18,224 nt of DNA, from assembly GCA_030612785.1 (NCBI GenBank), contig JAUWNF010000012.1, positions 1-18,224 of the forward strand. Reading direction: 5' to 3'. A program made the position numbers and the translations under genes. Below the pieces are notes generated by a model that did no database searches, had not been told where the DNA came from, and saw nothing but the letters and a program-made list of their open reading frames with translations. Below, in pieces: positions 6,588-13,938 of this stretch. Positions within the stretch are counted from its first letter, which is position 1; the number at the start of each line of letters is the position of its first letter. Source of the DNA: Phycisphaerales bacterium. GTDB taxonomy: Bacteria; Planctomycetota; Phycisphaerae; UBA1845.

Positions 6588-8231
6588 GTGGACCATCTGC
6601 CCGGGGCAGACAACTCCACCGCGGTTGATTCGCGGCTCGTAGGCGAACCCTACCGGGTCGGAGCACTGGCGTCGATGCTCCGGTTGCACTGGTTCATTCG
6701 CTTGCGCTGGTGCCTCGTGGCCGCGGCGTTCGCGGCGCTGGCCATCGAACGCGGCGTGTTTTCGGTGAAGCGCCCCGGTGTTAGCTTATTGGTCCTGGTG
6801 ATCGTGGCGCTGGCCATCATCAATGTCGGCTGGATGATCTTGTCCCGCCTGCTGACCCGACAACTCCGCGACTCGGGCCAGCATGATCTGTCCGCGTTCC
6901 CGCATGCGTTGTTGTACGCGAACGCCCAAGTGGGCATCGACCTGCTGCTGTTAACCTTGATCCTGCGTTGCACCGGCGGCGTCGAAAGCCCGATGGCGAT
7001 ATTCTACCTCTTCCACATGGCCATCGGGTCCTTGCTCCTGAAGGCAAGCCACGTCCTGCTCCAGGGTGTGTGGGCAATCATACTGTATGCGGGTCTGGGG
7101 ATCGGTGAACTCGTCGGTTGGATTCAACCACATTACGCCTTCCTGCCGACCCTGGCACAGGCCGGGTGGTTTGAACAGTCGCAGTTCGTCGCCGTTGCAA
7201 TCGGGGTGCTGGCCTGCGGTGTTTTCGGAACGTTGTACTTTACGCTGAATATTGCCCAACGCCTGGACGAGCGCGAGGCTCAGTTGCGACGCACCAACGA
7301 GACTCTGCAACGCTCACAACAAGCCATCGCTGACCTGCAGCAGCGCCGGGCGCGCTTCATGCAGACGGCGGCCCACCAACTCAAGAGTCCGCTGGCCATA
7401 ATCCAGACCTTGGCTGGCCTGATTCGCGACGAGGTGGTCCCGGAAGGCGCCCTGCACTCGACGTGCGACAAGATCGTCCGGCGCTGTCGTGACGGCGTCG
7501 CCCACGTGCATGAGTTGCTGACGCTCGCCCGCGTGCAACAGGCCGACCCTCGTCGTCACGGGGGTGCGCCGGTTGACGTTGGTGCCGTCGTCCAGGAGTT
7601 GAGCCGGAAGCAACTCCCGCTTGCGGAAGAGAAGGGCCTTACGCTCGAATGTCACGTGCCGCAGGGTGTGGACCTGCGCGCCCGCATCGATTCCACCGAC
7701 CTGAAGGATTGCGTCGGAAACCTGCTCGAGAACGCGATCAAGTACACTGACGGTCCCAATAGCGTGACCGTTTCCGTGCAACCGGAGGTAGAGGAAGCGT
7801 CCCCGGGCCGGGGGCGGGACGCCGCGTCAAACCGGGGTCGGGACGGGATAAAAGAGTTCGTCGCCGTGACCGTCGCCGACACGGGCATGGGAATCGAACC
7901 CGAGATGCTGGTCGGCGAGAACGGCGCCACCGGTGCCGGATCCGTCTTCGACGCTTTTCGACGGGGCAACGCCGCGTTGTCGGCGGCGATTCCAGGTTCC
8001 GGACTCGGACTGGCGATTGTGCGCGAGGTGGTTGAGCAGACCCACGGGCGTTTGCGCGTCTGGTCGCGCGTCGGTAAAGGCTCGACATTCACCGTCATGT
8101 TTCCGGCCCACCAGGCGCTGCCCGAGGGGCCCACGGCACGGGACACGCGTTCCAGCGAAATAGTCATTGAAACCACCTGCCCAGGCGAAACCGCCGCGGC
8201 GGGCATGGAGGAACTCAACCATGCTGGATAG
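6588..8231 (+). CDS. Six-helix membrane sensor histidine kinase, RegB-like
   Basis: A membrane sensor kinase of 547 residues. About six hydrophobic helices occupy residues 38-220 (roughly 39-55, 66-86, 110-128, 136-152, 158-177, 199-220), with little periplasmic sequence. Between helices 3 and 4 is CTGGVESPMAIFYLF, resembling the TGG-x-x-NPF quinone-binding loop of RegB/PrrB redox kinases, with Ser for Asn. A linker helix (about 221-255) leads to the HisKA box TAAHQLKSPLAII (His263). The ATPase domain has LLENAIKYT (N box), VADTGMGIEP (G1), VFDAFRRG (F box) and GSGLGLAIV (G2), with an Arg/Gly-rich insertion (PGRGRDAASNRGRDG) before G1. Start: GTG at 6588 with GGAG seven bases upstream; the frame is open from 6489, but that part overlaps the regulator. 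The 3' end overlaps hydB by 11 bases, tying it to hydrogenase expression. Quinone sensing is inferred. Confidence 0.93.
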   Translation: MDHLPGADNSTAVDSRLVGEPYRVGALASMLRLHWFIRLRWCLVAAAFAALAIERGVFSVKRPGVSLLVLVIVALAIINVGWMILSRLLTRQLRDSGQHDLSAFPHALLYANAQVGIDLLLLTLILRCTGGVESPMAIFYLFHMAIGSLLLKASHVLLQGVWAIILYAGLGIGELVGWIQPHYAFLPTLAQAGWFEQSQFVAVAIGVLACGVFGTLYFTLNIAQRLDEREAQLRRTNETLQRSQQAIADLQQRRARFMQTAAHQLKSPLAIIQTLAGLIRDEVVPEGALHSTCDKIVRRCRDGVAHVHELLTLARVQQADPRRHGGAPVDVGAVVQELSRKQLPLAEEKGLTLECHVPQGVDLRARIDSTDLKDCVGNLLENAIKYTDGPNSVTVSVQPEVEEASPGRGRDAASNRGRDGIKEFVAVTVADTGMGIEPEMLVGENGATGAGSVFDAFRRGNAALSAAIPGSGLGLAIVREVVEQTHGRLRVWSRVGKGSTFTVMFPAHQALPEGPTARDTRSSEIVIETTCPGETAAAGMEELNHAG

Positions 8232-9294
8232 GATTATTCTGCACTCGGACCTGATCGGGCTGGTGGATGAACTGGCTCACAAGCGACGGATTATTGGTCC
8301 GGTGGTCCGTGACGTTCCGGAGTGCGATCCGCCCCTGCGGTACTTCTATGAAGAAGTGGAACGGGCTGACCAGTTGGACCTTTCGTTCAACTATTGTGTC
8401 TACAGCCCCAAACGATACCTGACGCCGCCGAACGAAACGCTGTTCGCTTTCCGCCGGGAGGACAGCGGTTTTACCGCGACGCCGGAATACGATCGGCGGC
8501 CTACGGTGTTGGTCGGGGTCCATCCCTGTGACCTCCACGCGATCCGTTTGTACGACCGCGTCTTCGATCTGGAGTTCCGGGACGAACACTACTTCGCGCG
8601 GCGTGAAGCCACCATGATCATCGGTCTGGATTGTCGTGCTCCGTGTACGGACGGTGTCTTCTGCAAGGACATGGGCACGAACACGATAGAGGAAGGCTTC
8701 GACGTGATGCTCTATCCGCTCGGGACCGACGGTGACGAAGGCAACATCCGCTACGGAGTGATGTTCGGGACCAAGGCGGGGCGCGAGTGGCTGCTCTACA
8801 GTCGGCAGTCCGCGGTGCCGACCGCCGCCGACGAGCGGGCCTTCGAGAAGTACCGGGCGGAGAAGGAAGCGGCGTTCTCCTTTGCCCTACATACGCGCCG
8901 CGAGGACCTGCCGCAACTGCTCGGCCGGTCCTACGACTCGCTGCTGTGGGACGCGACGGCCCGACGCTGCTATTCGTGCGGGAGTTGCAACCTGTCCTGC
9001 CCCACGTGCTATTGCTTCAACATTGCCGAGGAGACCGACCTGGCGCCCGGCAGCGGCCGGCGCCAGCGCGAGTGGGACGGGTGTCTGTTGCCGGAGTTCG
9101 CGCTCGTCGCCGGGGATCACAACTTCCGCGCCAAGGCGGCGTCGCGACTGCGCCATCGCATCTACCGCAAAGCCGCCTGGGTTCAGGAGCGTAGCGGCCT
9201 GGTCGGGTGCGTGGGCTGTGCCCGTTGCGACCGGGCCTGCACGGCCAAGATCAACTCCGTCGAAATCTACAACCAACTTGCCGAGGAGGTTTGA
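8221..9294 (+). CDS. hydB: Group 3b hydrogenase beta subunit, 4Fe-4S (HydB)
   Basis: The beta subunit of cytoplasmic sulfhydrogenase-type hydrogenases, related to anaerobic sulfite reductase subunit A. It relays electrons between the small subunit and the flavin subunit and has been linked to polysulfide reduction in archaeal homologues. At 357 residues it is the usual size. Motifs: LVGVHPCDLHAI (98-108), a first cluster motif with Cys250, 253, 256 and 260 plus Cys263 and 265 (RCYSCGSCNLSCPTCYC), and a second with Cys330, 333, 336 and 340 (GCVGCARCDRAC), consistent with two [4Fe-4S] clusters. I chose ATG 8221 because GGAGG lies nine bases upstream and MLDRIILH starts the recognisable domain; the 18 extra codons available from 8167 overlap the kinase gene. 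The kinase stop lies 11 bases inside this gene, suggesting coupling. Confidence 0.93.
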   Translation: MLDRIILHSDLIGLVDELAHKRRIIGPVVRDVPECDPPLRYFYEEVERADQLDLSFNYCVYSPKRYLTPPNETLFAFRREDSGFTATPEYDRRPTVLVGVHPCDLHAIRLYDRVFDLEFRDEHYFARREATMIIGLDCRAPCTDGVFCKDMGTNTIEEGFDVMLYPLGTDGDEGNIRYGVMFGTKAGREWLLYSRQSAVPTAADERAFEKYRAEKEAAFSFALHTRREDLPQLLGRSYDSLLWDATARRCYSCGSCNLSCPTCYCFNIAEETDLAPGSGRRQREWDGCLLPEFALVAGDHNFRAKAASRLRHRIYRKAAWVQERSGLVGCVGCARCDRACTAKINSVEIYNQLAEEV

Positions 9295-9295
9295 C

Positions 9296-10153
9296 GTGAC
9301 CACGATGAACACATCCGAACGGGAGACGAGCGCCGACCTCTACGTCCCCACACCGGCCCGGGTGATCGGGGTGCAACAGATGACCGATCTGGAGGTTCTG
9401 TTGCAACTCGCGTTTGACGACGGGCGAGCGCTCGAGCATCACCCCGGCCAGTTCGTGCAGGTGTCGATCCTGGGCGTCGGCGAATGTCCGATCTCGATCT
9501 GTTCGTCGCCGACCCGCCCCGAGCATTTTGAGCTGTGCGTGCGGCGCGTCGGCGAGGTGACCACGCATATCCATCAACTCAAGGAAGGCGACGTCATTGG
9601 CATCCGCGGCCCGTTGGGACACGGCTTCGACGTTGCCGAGTTGCACGGTAAAGACATACTGGTGGTGGCGGGAGGGTTGGGGATTGCCCCGGCGCGGTCG
9701 CTCATTCAGTACGTTCTGGATGAGCGGGAGCGGTTCGGGACGTTCCACTTGCTCTACGGAGCGCGGTCGCCGTCGGAACTGCTCTATCGCGAGGATCTGA
9801 CGCTCTGGCGAGAGAGCCCGGACGTCAACTTCCACGCCACCGTGGATCAACCGGACGAGCAATGGCGGGGCCGGACCGGCGTGGTAACCACGCTGTTCCG
9901 GGAATTGCCCCAACTGAATCCGACGGAAACGATGGTGATCGTCATCGGCCCGCCGGTGATGTTCAAGTTCGTCGTCCTGGAAGTTCTGGCCCGGCGCATC
10001 CCCCAAAAGAGCATTTACTGTTCTCTGGAGCGCCGCATGAAATGCGGTGTGGGCATCTGCGGCCACTGCCAGGCCAACAACGTTTACGCTTGTCTTGAAG
10101 GCCCCGTGTTCAAGTACGGGCAATTGAAGGCGCTGCGGGAGGCCATCGAATAA
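9296..10153 (+). CDS. hydG: Group 3b hydrogenase gamma subunit, FAD/NAD(P) (HydG)
   Basis: The flavin subunit that exchanges electrons with NAD(P)H, of the ferredoxin-reductase type related to sulfite reductase subunit B and PyrK. In 285 residues it shows an FAD-binding barrel (HHPGQFVQVSI, then PISICSSP about 65-72), a nucleotide-binding domain (LVVAGGLGIAPARSLI, about 122-137; VIGPPVMFKF, 216-225) and a C-terminal [2Fe-2S] site with Cys250, 255, 258 and 266 (C-x4-C-x2-C-x7-C). Start: GTG at 9296, six bases after GGAGG and one base after the hydB stop; ATG 9305 in frame is spaced less well. The frame is open from 8882, but that part lies inside hydB. It ends TAATG, sharing one base with hydD. 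Preference for NADP over NAD cannot be read from the sequence with confidence. Confidence 0.94.
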   Translation: MTTMNTSERETSADLYVPTPARVIGVQQMTDLEVLLQLAFDDGRALEHHPGQFVQVSILGVGECPISICSSPTRPEHFELCVRRVGEVTTHIHQLKEGDVIGIRGPLGHGFDVAELHGKDILVVAGGLGIAPARSLIQYVLDERERFGTFHLLYGARSPSELLYREDLTLWRESPDVNFHATVDQPDEQWRGRTGVVTTLFRELPQLNPTETMVIVIGPPVMFKFVVLEVLARRIPQKSIYCSLERRMKCGVGICGHCQANNVYACLEGPVFKYGQLKALREAIE

Positions 10154-10896
10154 TGAAACCGAAAATCGCCATTTTCAGCCTGACCGGGTGCGAAGGGTGC
10201 TCCCTGGCCATCCTCGAACTCGAGGATCAACTGCTCGATATCCTCCAGGCGGTTGACATCGTGAACTTTCGCGAGGGCATGACCGAGCGCAGTTGGGATA
10301 TCGACATCGGCTTCGTGGACGGAGCGGTCTCCACCCCCGAAGACGAAAAGGAGGTCCGCAAGTTCCGCGAGCACTCCAAGGTGCTGGTGGCCATTGGCGC
10401 CTGTGCCTGCCTCGGCGGGATCAATACGCTAAAGAACCACCAGCCGATGAACGAATACCGCACGTACGTCTACGGCGATAGGGCCGATTGGTTCCCAACC
10501 ATCGACGCCCAACCGATCTCCGCGGTGGTTAAGGTGGATTACGAACTACCCGGCTGCCCGATGGTCAAGGAGGAGTTTCTACGGTTCGTCAAGTGCATGC
10601 TGACGAACCGGCCCTTCCGCCCGCCCGCCAACGCCGTTTGCGTCGAGTGCAAGAAACAGGGCAATCTGTGCCTCTACGAAAAGGGGATCATTTGCTTGGG
10701 GCCGGTGACGCGCGCGGGGTGTGACGCCATCTGCCCGTCTTTCGGGTCCAAGTGTGAAGGGTGCCGGGGCATTGTCAGCGACGAGGCCCTGACGGCGGCG
10801 GCGGTGAACCTCCGCGAGCAGTACGACATACCGCTCGAACGGGTCCTCGCCGACATGCGGCTTTACGGGGCGTATCAGGAGAAGACGCTGCCCTAG
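10153..10896 (+). CDS. hydD: [NiFe] hydrogenase small (delta) subunit HydD
   Basis: The electron-transferring small subunit. Proximal-cluster ligands are visible as TGCEGC (Cys13, Cys16), GACACLGG (Cys84) and LPGCP (Cys135). The C-terminal part (163-204) has further cysteines (CVEC, NLC, IIC, AGC, AIC, CEGC) for medial and distal [4Fe-4S] clusters. There is no Tat signal, as expected for a soluble group 3 enzyme. At 247 residues the length is typical of group 3b delta subunits. The ATG overlaps the hydG TAA by one base. An 82-base gap with a palindrome separates it from hydA. The product would join HydB, HydG and HydA in a cytoplasmic heterotetramer. Confidence 0.95.
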   Translation: MKPKIAIFSLTGCEGCSLAILELEDQLLDILQAVDIVNFREGMTERSWDIDIGFVDGAVSTPEDEKEVRKFREHSKVLVAIGACACLGGINTLKNHQPMNEYRTYVYGDRADWFPTIDAQPISAVVKVDYELPGCPMVKEEFLRFVKCMLTNRPFRPPANAVCVECKKQGNLCLYEKGIICLGPVTRAGCDAICPSFGSKCEGCRGIVSDEALTAAAVNLREQYDIPLERVLADMRLYGAYQEKTLP

Positions 10897-10923
10897 GATG
10901 GGTTTCAAAGCCTTCAGCAGGGG

Positions 10924-10935
10924 GCCCGCGCGGGC
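10924..10935. repeat. GC-rich palindrome in the hydD-hydA gap
   Basis: GCCCGCGCGGGC is a perfect 12-base palindrome in the longest gap inside the structural operon. It is followed by TTCAAGCCAGCGGCTCC and an AT-rich CTTATAAATTGA just before hydA. There is no T-run after it, so it is not a standard terminator. It may be an mRNA stability or attenuation element, or part of a dispersed repeat. Function unproven. Confidence 0.4.
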
Positions 10936-10978
10936 TTCAAGCCAGCGGCTCCTTATAAATTGAATGAGGTTGCCTTCT

Positions 10979-12286
10979 ATGAAAAACGTGACCATTGATG
11001 TCAAGCACGTCACCCGCGTTGAGGGTCATGGGAACATCTCCGTCCGCGTGGAAGACGGGGAGATCACCAAGCTGCACCTGGCGATCGTGGAGAGTCCGCG
11101 GTTCTTCGAGTCGTTCCTGCGGGGACGACCCTTCGGCGAGGCGCCGCACATCACCTGCCGGATTTGCGGCATTTGTTCCGTGGGCCACACCACCGCCTCG
11201 GTCAATGCCATGGAGGCGGCCGTGGGCATCGAGCCCAGCGAACAGGCGGTGAAGTTGCGCAAGCTGATCGTCTTCGGTGAGGAGATGCAGAGCCACCTGT
11301 TGCACGTGCTCTTCCTCGCCGTCCCCGACTTCCTCGGCGTGGGTTCGGTCTTCCCCTTGGCCAAGACGCATCCCGAGGTGGTCAAGATCGCCCTGCGACT
11401 CAAGCGTTTGTCCAACGACATCTGCGGTGTGGTCGGCGGGCGTCACATCCACCCGATCGCTTGCCACGTCGGAGGGCTTACCCACGTCCCGCGCGACGAG
11501 GAGTTGATCGACCTGAAACGGCGTTGCGAGGCGGCGCGGGCGGACCTCGCGGTTGTTGGGGAGACCTACGCCCAGTTCGAGATTCCGACCCTGGAGCGGC
11601 CGGACACCGAATACGTCTCTCTCAAGGCGACCGACAACGGGGAGTACGCCTTTTACAACGGCGACATCGTCTCCACCAAAGACCCCAAGCCCACCAAGGT
11701 GGCCGACTACCGCAAACGCATCATCGAGGAAGTCGTTGAGCACTCGGCGGCCAAGCACGCCCGATCACCGCAGTCGCCCAACTACGCCGTCGGTGCCCTG
11801 GCCCGCTTCAACAACAACTACGCCCAGTTGCACCCGGTGGCCAAAAAAGTGGCTGAGAATCTCGGACTCAAACCCATCGCCTGTAACCCCTTCCACAACA
11901 ACACCGCCCAACTCATCGAAGTCGTGCACTGCGTGGAGTCGGTGATCGAATTGATCGACGAACTGCTCACGCGCGGGCTGAAGATGGAGCCGCTTCGGCA
12001 GCCGACGAGATTCGGGCAGGGTGCCGGGGCGGCGGATGTCCCCCGCGGCATGCTGATCCACGACTACAGCGTGGATTCCAAGGGTTACATCGAAGGGGCC
12101 AATCTCGTCATCCCGACCAATCAGAACCTGGCCAACATCGAGGCCGACATGCGGGCCTATGTCCCCCAACTGCTCGAGTCGGGACTGAGCAAGGAGGAGA
12201 TGACGCTGCAATTGGAGATGCTGGTACGCGCGTACGATCCGTGCATCTCCTGCGCAACGCACTTCCTCGACGTACAGTGGGAGTAA
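10979..12286 (+). CDS. hydA: [NiFe] hydrogenase large (alpha) subunit HydA, group 3b
   Basis: The catalytic subunit holding the NiFe(CN)2CO site (also called HyhL). The N-terminal L1 motif is RICGICSVGH (Cys63, Cys66); RVEGHG lies at 13-18. The C-terminal L2 motif is DPCISCATH (Cys422, Cys425, His428), the form typical of group 3. All four nickel ligands are cysteines. The tail FLDVQWE after His428 is the expected seven-residue peptide removed by the endopeptidase encoded next. At 435 residues the length fits group 3b. I chose ATG 10979, with GAGG about nine bases upstream, over ATG 10964, which precedes that site. With beta and gamma subunits alongside, the assignment is group 3b rather than F420-reducing, Mvh-type or Hox-type. 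Confidence 0.97.
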   Translation: MKNVTIDVKHVTRVEGHGNISVRVEDGEITKLHLAIVESPRFFESFLRGRPFGEAPHITCRICGICSVGHTTASVNAMEAAVGIEPSEQAVKLRKLIVFGEEMQSHLLHVLFLAVPDFLGVGSVFPLAKTHPEVVKIALRLKRLSNDICGVVGGRHIHPIACHVGGLTHVPRDEELIDLKRRCEAARADLAVVGETYAQFEIPTLERPDTEYVSLKATDNGEYAFYNGDIVSTKDPKPTKVADYRKRIIEEVVEHSAAKHARSPQSPNYAVGALARFNNNYAQLHPVAKKVAENLGLKPIACNPFHNNTAQLIEVVHCVESVIELIDELLTRGLKMEPLRQPTRFGQGAGAADVPRGMLIHDYSVDSKGYIEGANLVIPTNQNLANIEADMRAYVPQLLESGLSKEEMTLQLEMLVRAYDPCISCATHFLDVQWE

Positions 12287-12363
12287 GCGAAGGACGAAGC
12301 GACGAAGAGGGATCGACCACGGGAGCGAGACCACCGCAGATGCAAGACCGGGGAAAGGGATCC

Positions 12364-12846
12364 GTGCGGGTGATCGGTTGTGGGCGCTGGATCCGTGGCG
12401 ATGATCAGGTCGGGCTGCTCGTCGCGGAGGCCCTGGCGAGGTTACGACTACCGCGGACGCAGGTTGAGACCACCGAAGCCCCCGGCGCCGAGCTCTTCGA
12501 CGGTCTTCGCCCCGAAGACTTGCTCATTCTCGTAGACGCGGCCTCCGCCCGGAACACGCAGCCGACCGGCAGCCTGGTGCGGATCGATTATCGCAGCGCT
12601 CCGGATCGGATCGGGACGCGCTGCCGGACGAACACCCACACCTTGAGTGTCGATGCCGCCTTGGAGTTGGGTCTCGAATTGGGCATGCTCCCGGCGGACG
12701 TGTGGATATACGTGGTGGCGGCAGAGGATTTCGGCTTTGGGGAAGAAGTCTCCGCTCCGGTGGCCGATGGCATCCCCGAGGCGGTTCGCAGGATTCGCCA
12801 CGACGTGGAAGCTTGGCTAAGATGCAAGGAGCCCGCCGGTGCATGA
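12364..12846 (+). CDS. Hydrogenase maturation endopeptidase (HyaD/HycI family)
   Basis: A nickel-checking protease that cuts the C-terminal tail of HydA after metal insertion. In 160 residues it begins VRVIGCGRWIRGDDQVG and contains ILVDAAS and TNTHTLSVDAALELG. Asp13 or Asp14, Asp58 and His92 correspond to the three metal-contact positions known in HybD (Glu16, Asp62, His93). The usual G-x-G-N is here GCGR, a change from the common Asn. Start choice: GTG 12364 is preceded by GGGGAAAGGGA and coincides with the first conserved strand. ATG 12340 and GTG 12277 are in-frame alternatives with poorer sites, the latter overlapping hydA. It lies directly downstream of its probable substrate gene and overlaps hypA by eight bases. 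Confidence 0.88.
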   Translation: MRVIGCGRWIRGDDQVGLLVAEALARLRLPRTQVETTEAPGAELFDGLRPEDLLILVDAASARNTQPTGSLVRIDYRSAPDRIGTRCRTNTHTLSVDAALELGLELGMLPADVWIYVVAAEDFGFGEEVSAPVADGIPEAVRRIRHDVEAWLRCKEPAGA

Positions 12847-13222
12847 GTTCGCCATAGCGCAGTCTCTGGTCGAAGCCGCCTCGGCGGAGGCGCAACGGGC
12901 CGGCGCGCGGCGTGTCATCGCCCTCCATTGCCGGATCGGGGTGCTCCGGCAGGTGAATGATGTTCTGCTGCGCGAAGCCTTTGTCATTGCCAGAGCGGGC
13001 ACGCGCTGTGAAGCCTCGGAGCTGCGCATAGACAAAACCTACATGCGCGCAAACTGCCAACCGTGCAACCACGAGTTCGCAATTCGCGACTGGGACTGGA
13101 CCTGCCCACACTGCGGTGCCGAATGTGGGGGACTGAGCGGTGGAGACGAACTCGAGCTGATCTCCATCGAAGCGGAGGTTGATGATGAATATTCAGGTGT
13201 TGAAGAACATCTTTCAGCGTAA
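12839..13222 (+). CDS. hypA: Nickel metallochaperone HypA
   Basis: Delivers nickel, with HypB, to the large-subunit precursor. The protein starts MHEFAIAQSLVE, with the nickel-binding His2 and Glu3, which fixes the GTG at 12839 as start; AGGAG lies seven bases upstream. The zinc site has Cys73/Cys76 (CQPC) and Cys89/Cys92 (CPHC). At 127 residues it is slightly longer than the common 113-118, the extra being an acidic tail (EVDDEYSGVEEHLSA) encoded within the start of hypB. It overlaps the endopeptidase gene by eight bases upstream and hypB by 38 bases downstream. Confidence 0.95.
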   Translation: MHEFAIAQSLVEAASAEAQRAGARRVIALHCRIGVLRQVNDVLLREAFVIARAGTRCEASELRIDKTYMRANCQPCNHEFAIRDWDWTCPHCGAECGGLSGGDELELISIEAEVDDEYSGVEEHLSA

Positions 13223-13871
13223 CGACAACGCGGCCCGCGAGAATCGGGAACTGCTCGATTCCACGGGAGTCACCTGTATCAACCTGCTGGGTGGCGCGGG
13301 CGCCGGCAAGACCGCTCTGCTCGAAGCCGTCATTCCGACGTTGACCGATTCGTTGCGTGTGGCTGTTCTGGAGGGCGACCTCGCCACCACCAAGGACGCG
13401 GCCCGCATCGATGCGCTCGGCGTGCCGGTCGTCCAACTGCTCACCGACGGCGGTTGCCACCTCACTGCCACCCTGGTCCAGCAAGGTCTGCAACGCCTGC
13501 CGCTCGATCAGGTTGACTTACTTTTCATTGAGAACGTCGGCAACCCGATCTGCCCGGCCAACTTCGACTTGGGCGAGCACCTGCGGATCAGCGTACTGAG
13601 CGTCACCGAAGGCGACGACAAGCCGGCTAAGTACCCGCTGCTATTTAAGGATGTGCCGCTAATCGTCCTGACCAAGTGCGACTTGCAACCACTGACGGAC
13701 TTCGATTTCGATACGGTGACCCGCGATCTGCGCCGCATCAGTCCCGAGGCCGACATCCTGCAAACCCAGGCCCGCAAGGGTATCGGCATTGACTCCCTGA
13801 GCACCTGGCTGCGCACCCGCAAATTGCGGGGCAGCCCCTACCCGGTCGGTGGGCGTCAGCACGAGGGGTAG
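13185..13871 (+). CDS. hypB: Nickel-insertion GTPase HypB
   Basis: A SIMIBI-class GTPase that powers nickel transfer from HypA. In 228 residues it shows a P-loop GGAGAGKT (36-43), LEGDLATTKDAARI (switch region), TDGGCHLTA with Cys91-His92, ENVGNPICPANFDLGE (Cys123) at the dimer metal site, and TKCD (163-166) for guanine recognition. It lacks both the N-terminal high-affinity CxxCGC nickel motif and the His-rich stretch found in some HypB proteins, so it relies on the G-domain metal site. ATG 13185 was chosen because GGAGG is six bases upstream; ATG 13182 and TTG 13179 are possible but too close to that site. It is the last gene of the train; a convergent operon begins 67 bases on. Confidence 0.95.
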   Translation: MNIQVLKNIFQRNDNAARENRELLDSTGVTCINLLGGAGAGKTALLEAVIPTLTDSLRVAVLEGDLATTKDAARIDALGVPVVQLLTDGGCHLTATLVQQGLQRLPLDQVDLLFIENVGNPICPANFDLGEHLRISVLSVTEGDDKPAKYPLLFKDVPLIVLTKCDLQPLTDFDFDTVTRDLRRISPEADILQTQARKGIGIDSLSTWLRTRKLRGSPYPVGGRQHEG

Positions 13872-13879
13872 GATTGTCC

Positions 13880-13917
13880 GTGCCACCCTCGTCTCAAAGC
13901 CCCCCCCCCAATGGCAC
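13880..13917. other. Weak hairpin between convergent operons
   Basis: GTGCCA (13880-13885) and TGGCAC (13912-13917) can pair around a 26-base loop that includes a run of ten C (13900-13909). This is the only inverted repeat I see in the 67-base gap between hypB and the convergent kinase gene. The stem is short and no T-run follows on either strand, so a terminator role is doubtful. Confidence 0.2.
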
Positions 13918-13938
13918 TAACGAACCCGACGTTCACCC

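Noticed and set aside
8882..9295. N-terminal extension of hydG
   Set aside because: It overlaps hydB in another frame with an Arg/Ala-rich shadow translation; GTG 9296 has an ideal ribosome-binding site.
8221..12286. Alternative classification as group 3d (Hox), 3c (Mvh) or 3a (F420-reducing) hydrogenase
   Set aside because: There are no HoxF/HoxU, MvhD/heterodisulfide reductase or FrhB-type genes; the beta (AsrA-like) and gamma (AsrB/PyrK-like) subunits beside the small and large subunits define group 3b.
13900..13909. Run of ten C as a regulatory feature
   Set aside because: A homopolymer in a short convergent gap, with no promoter or gene context; more likely neutral or prone to sequencing error.
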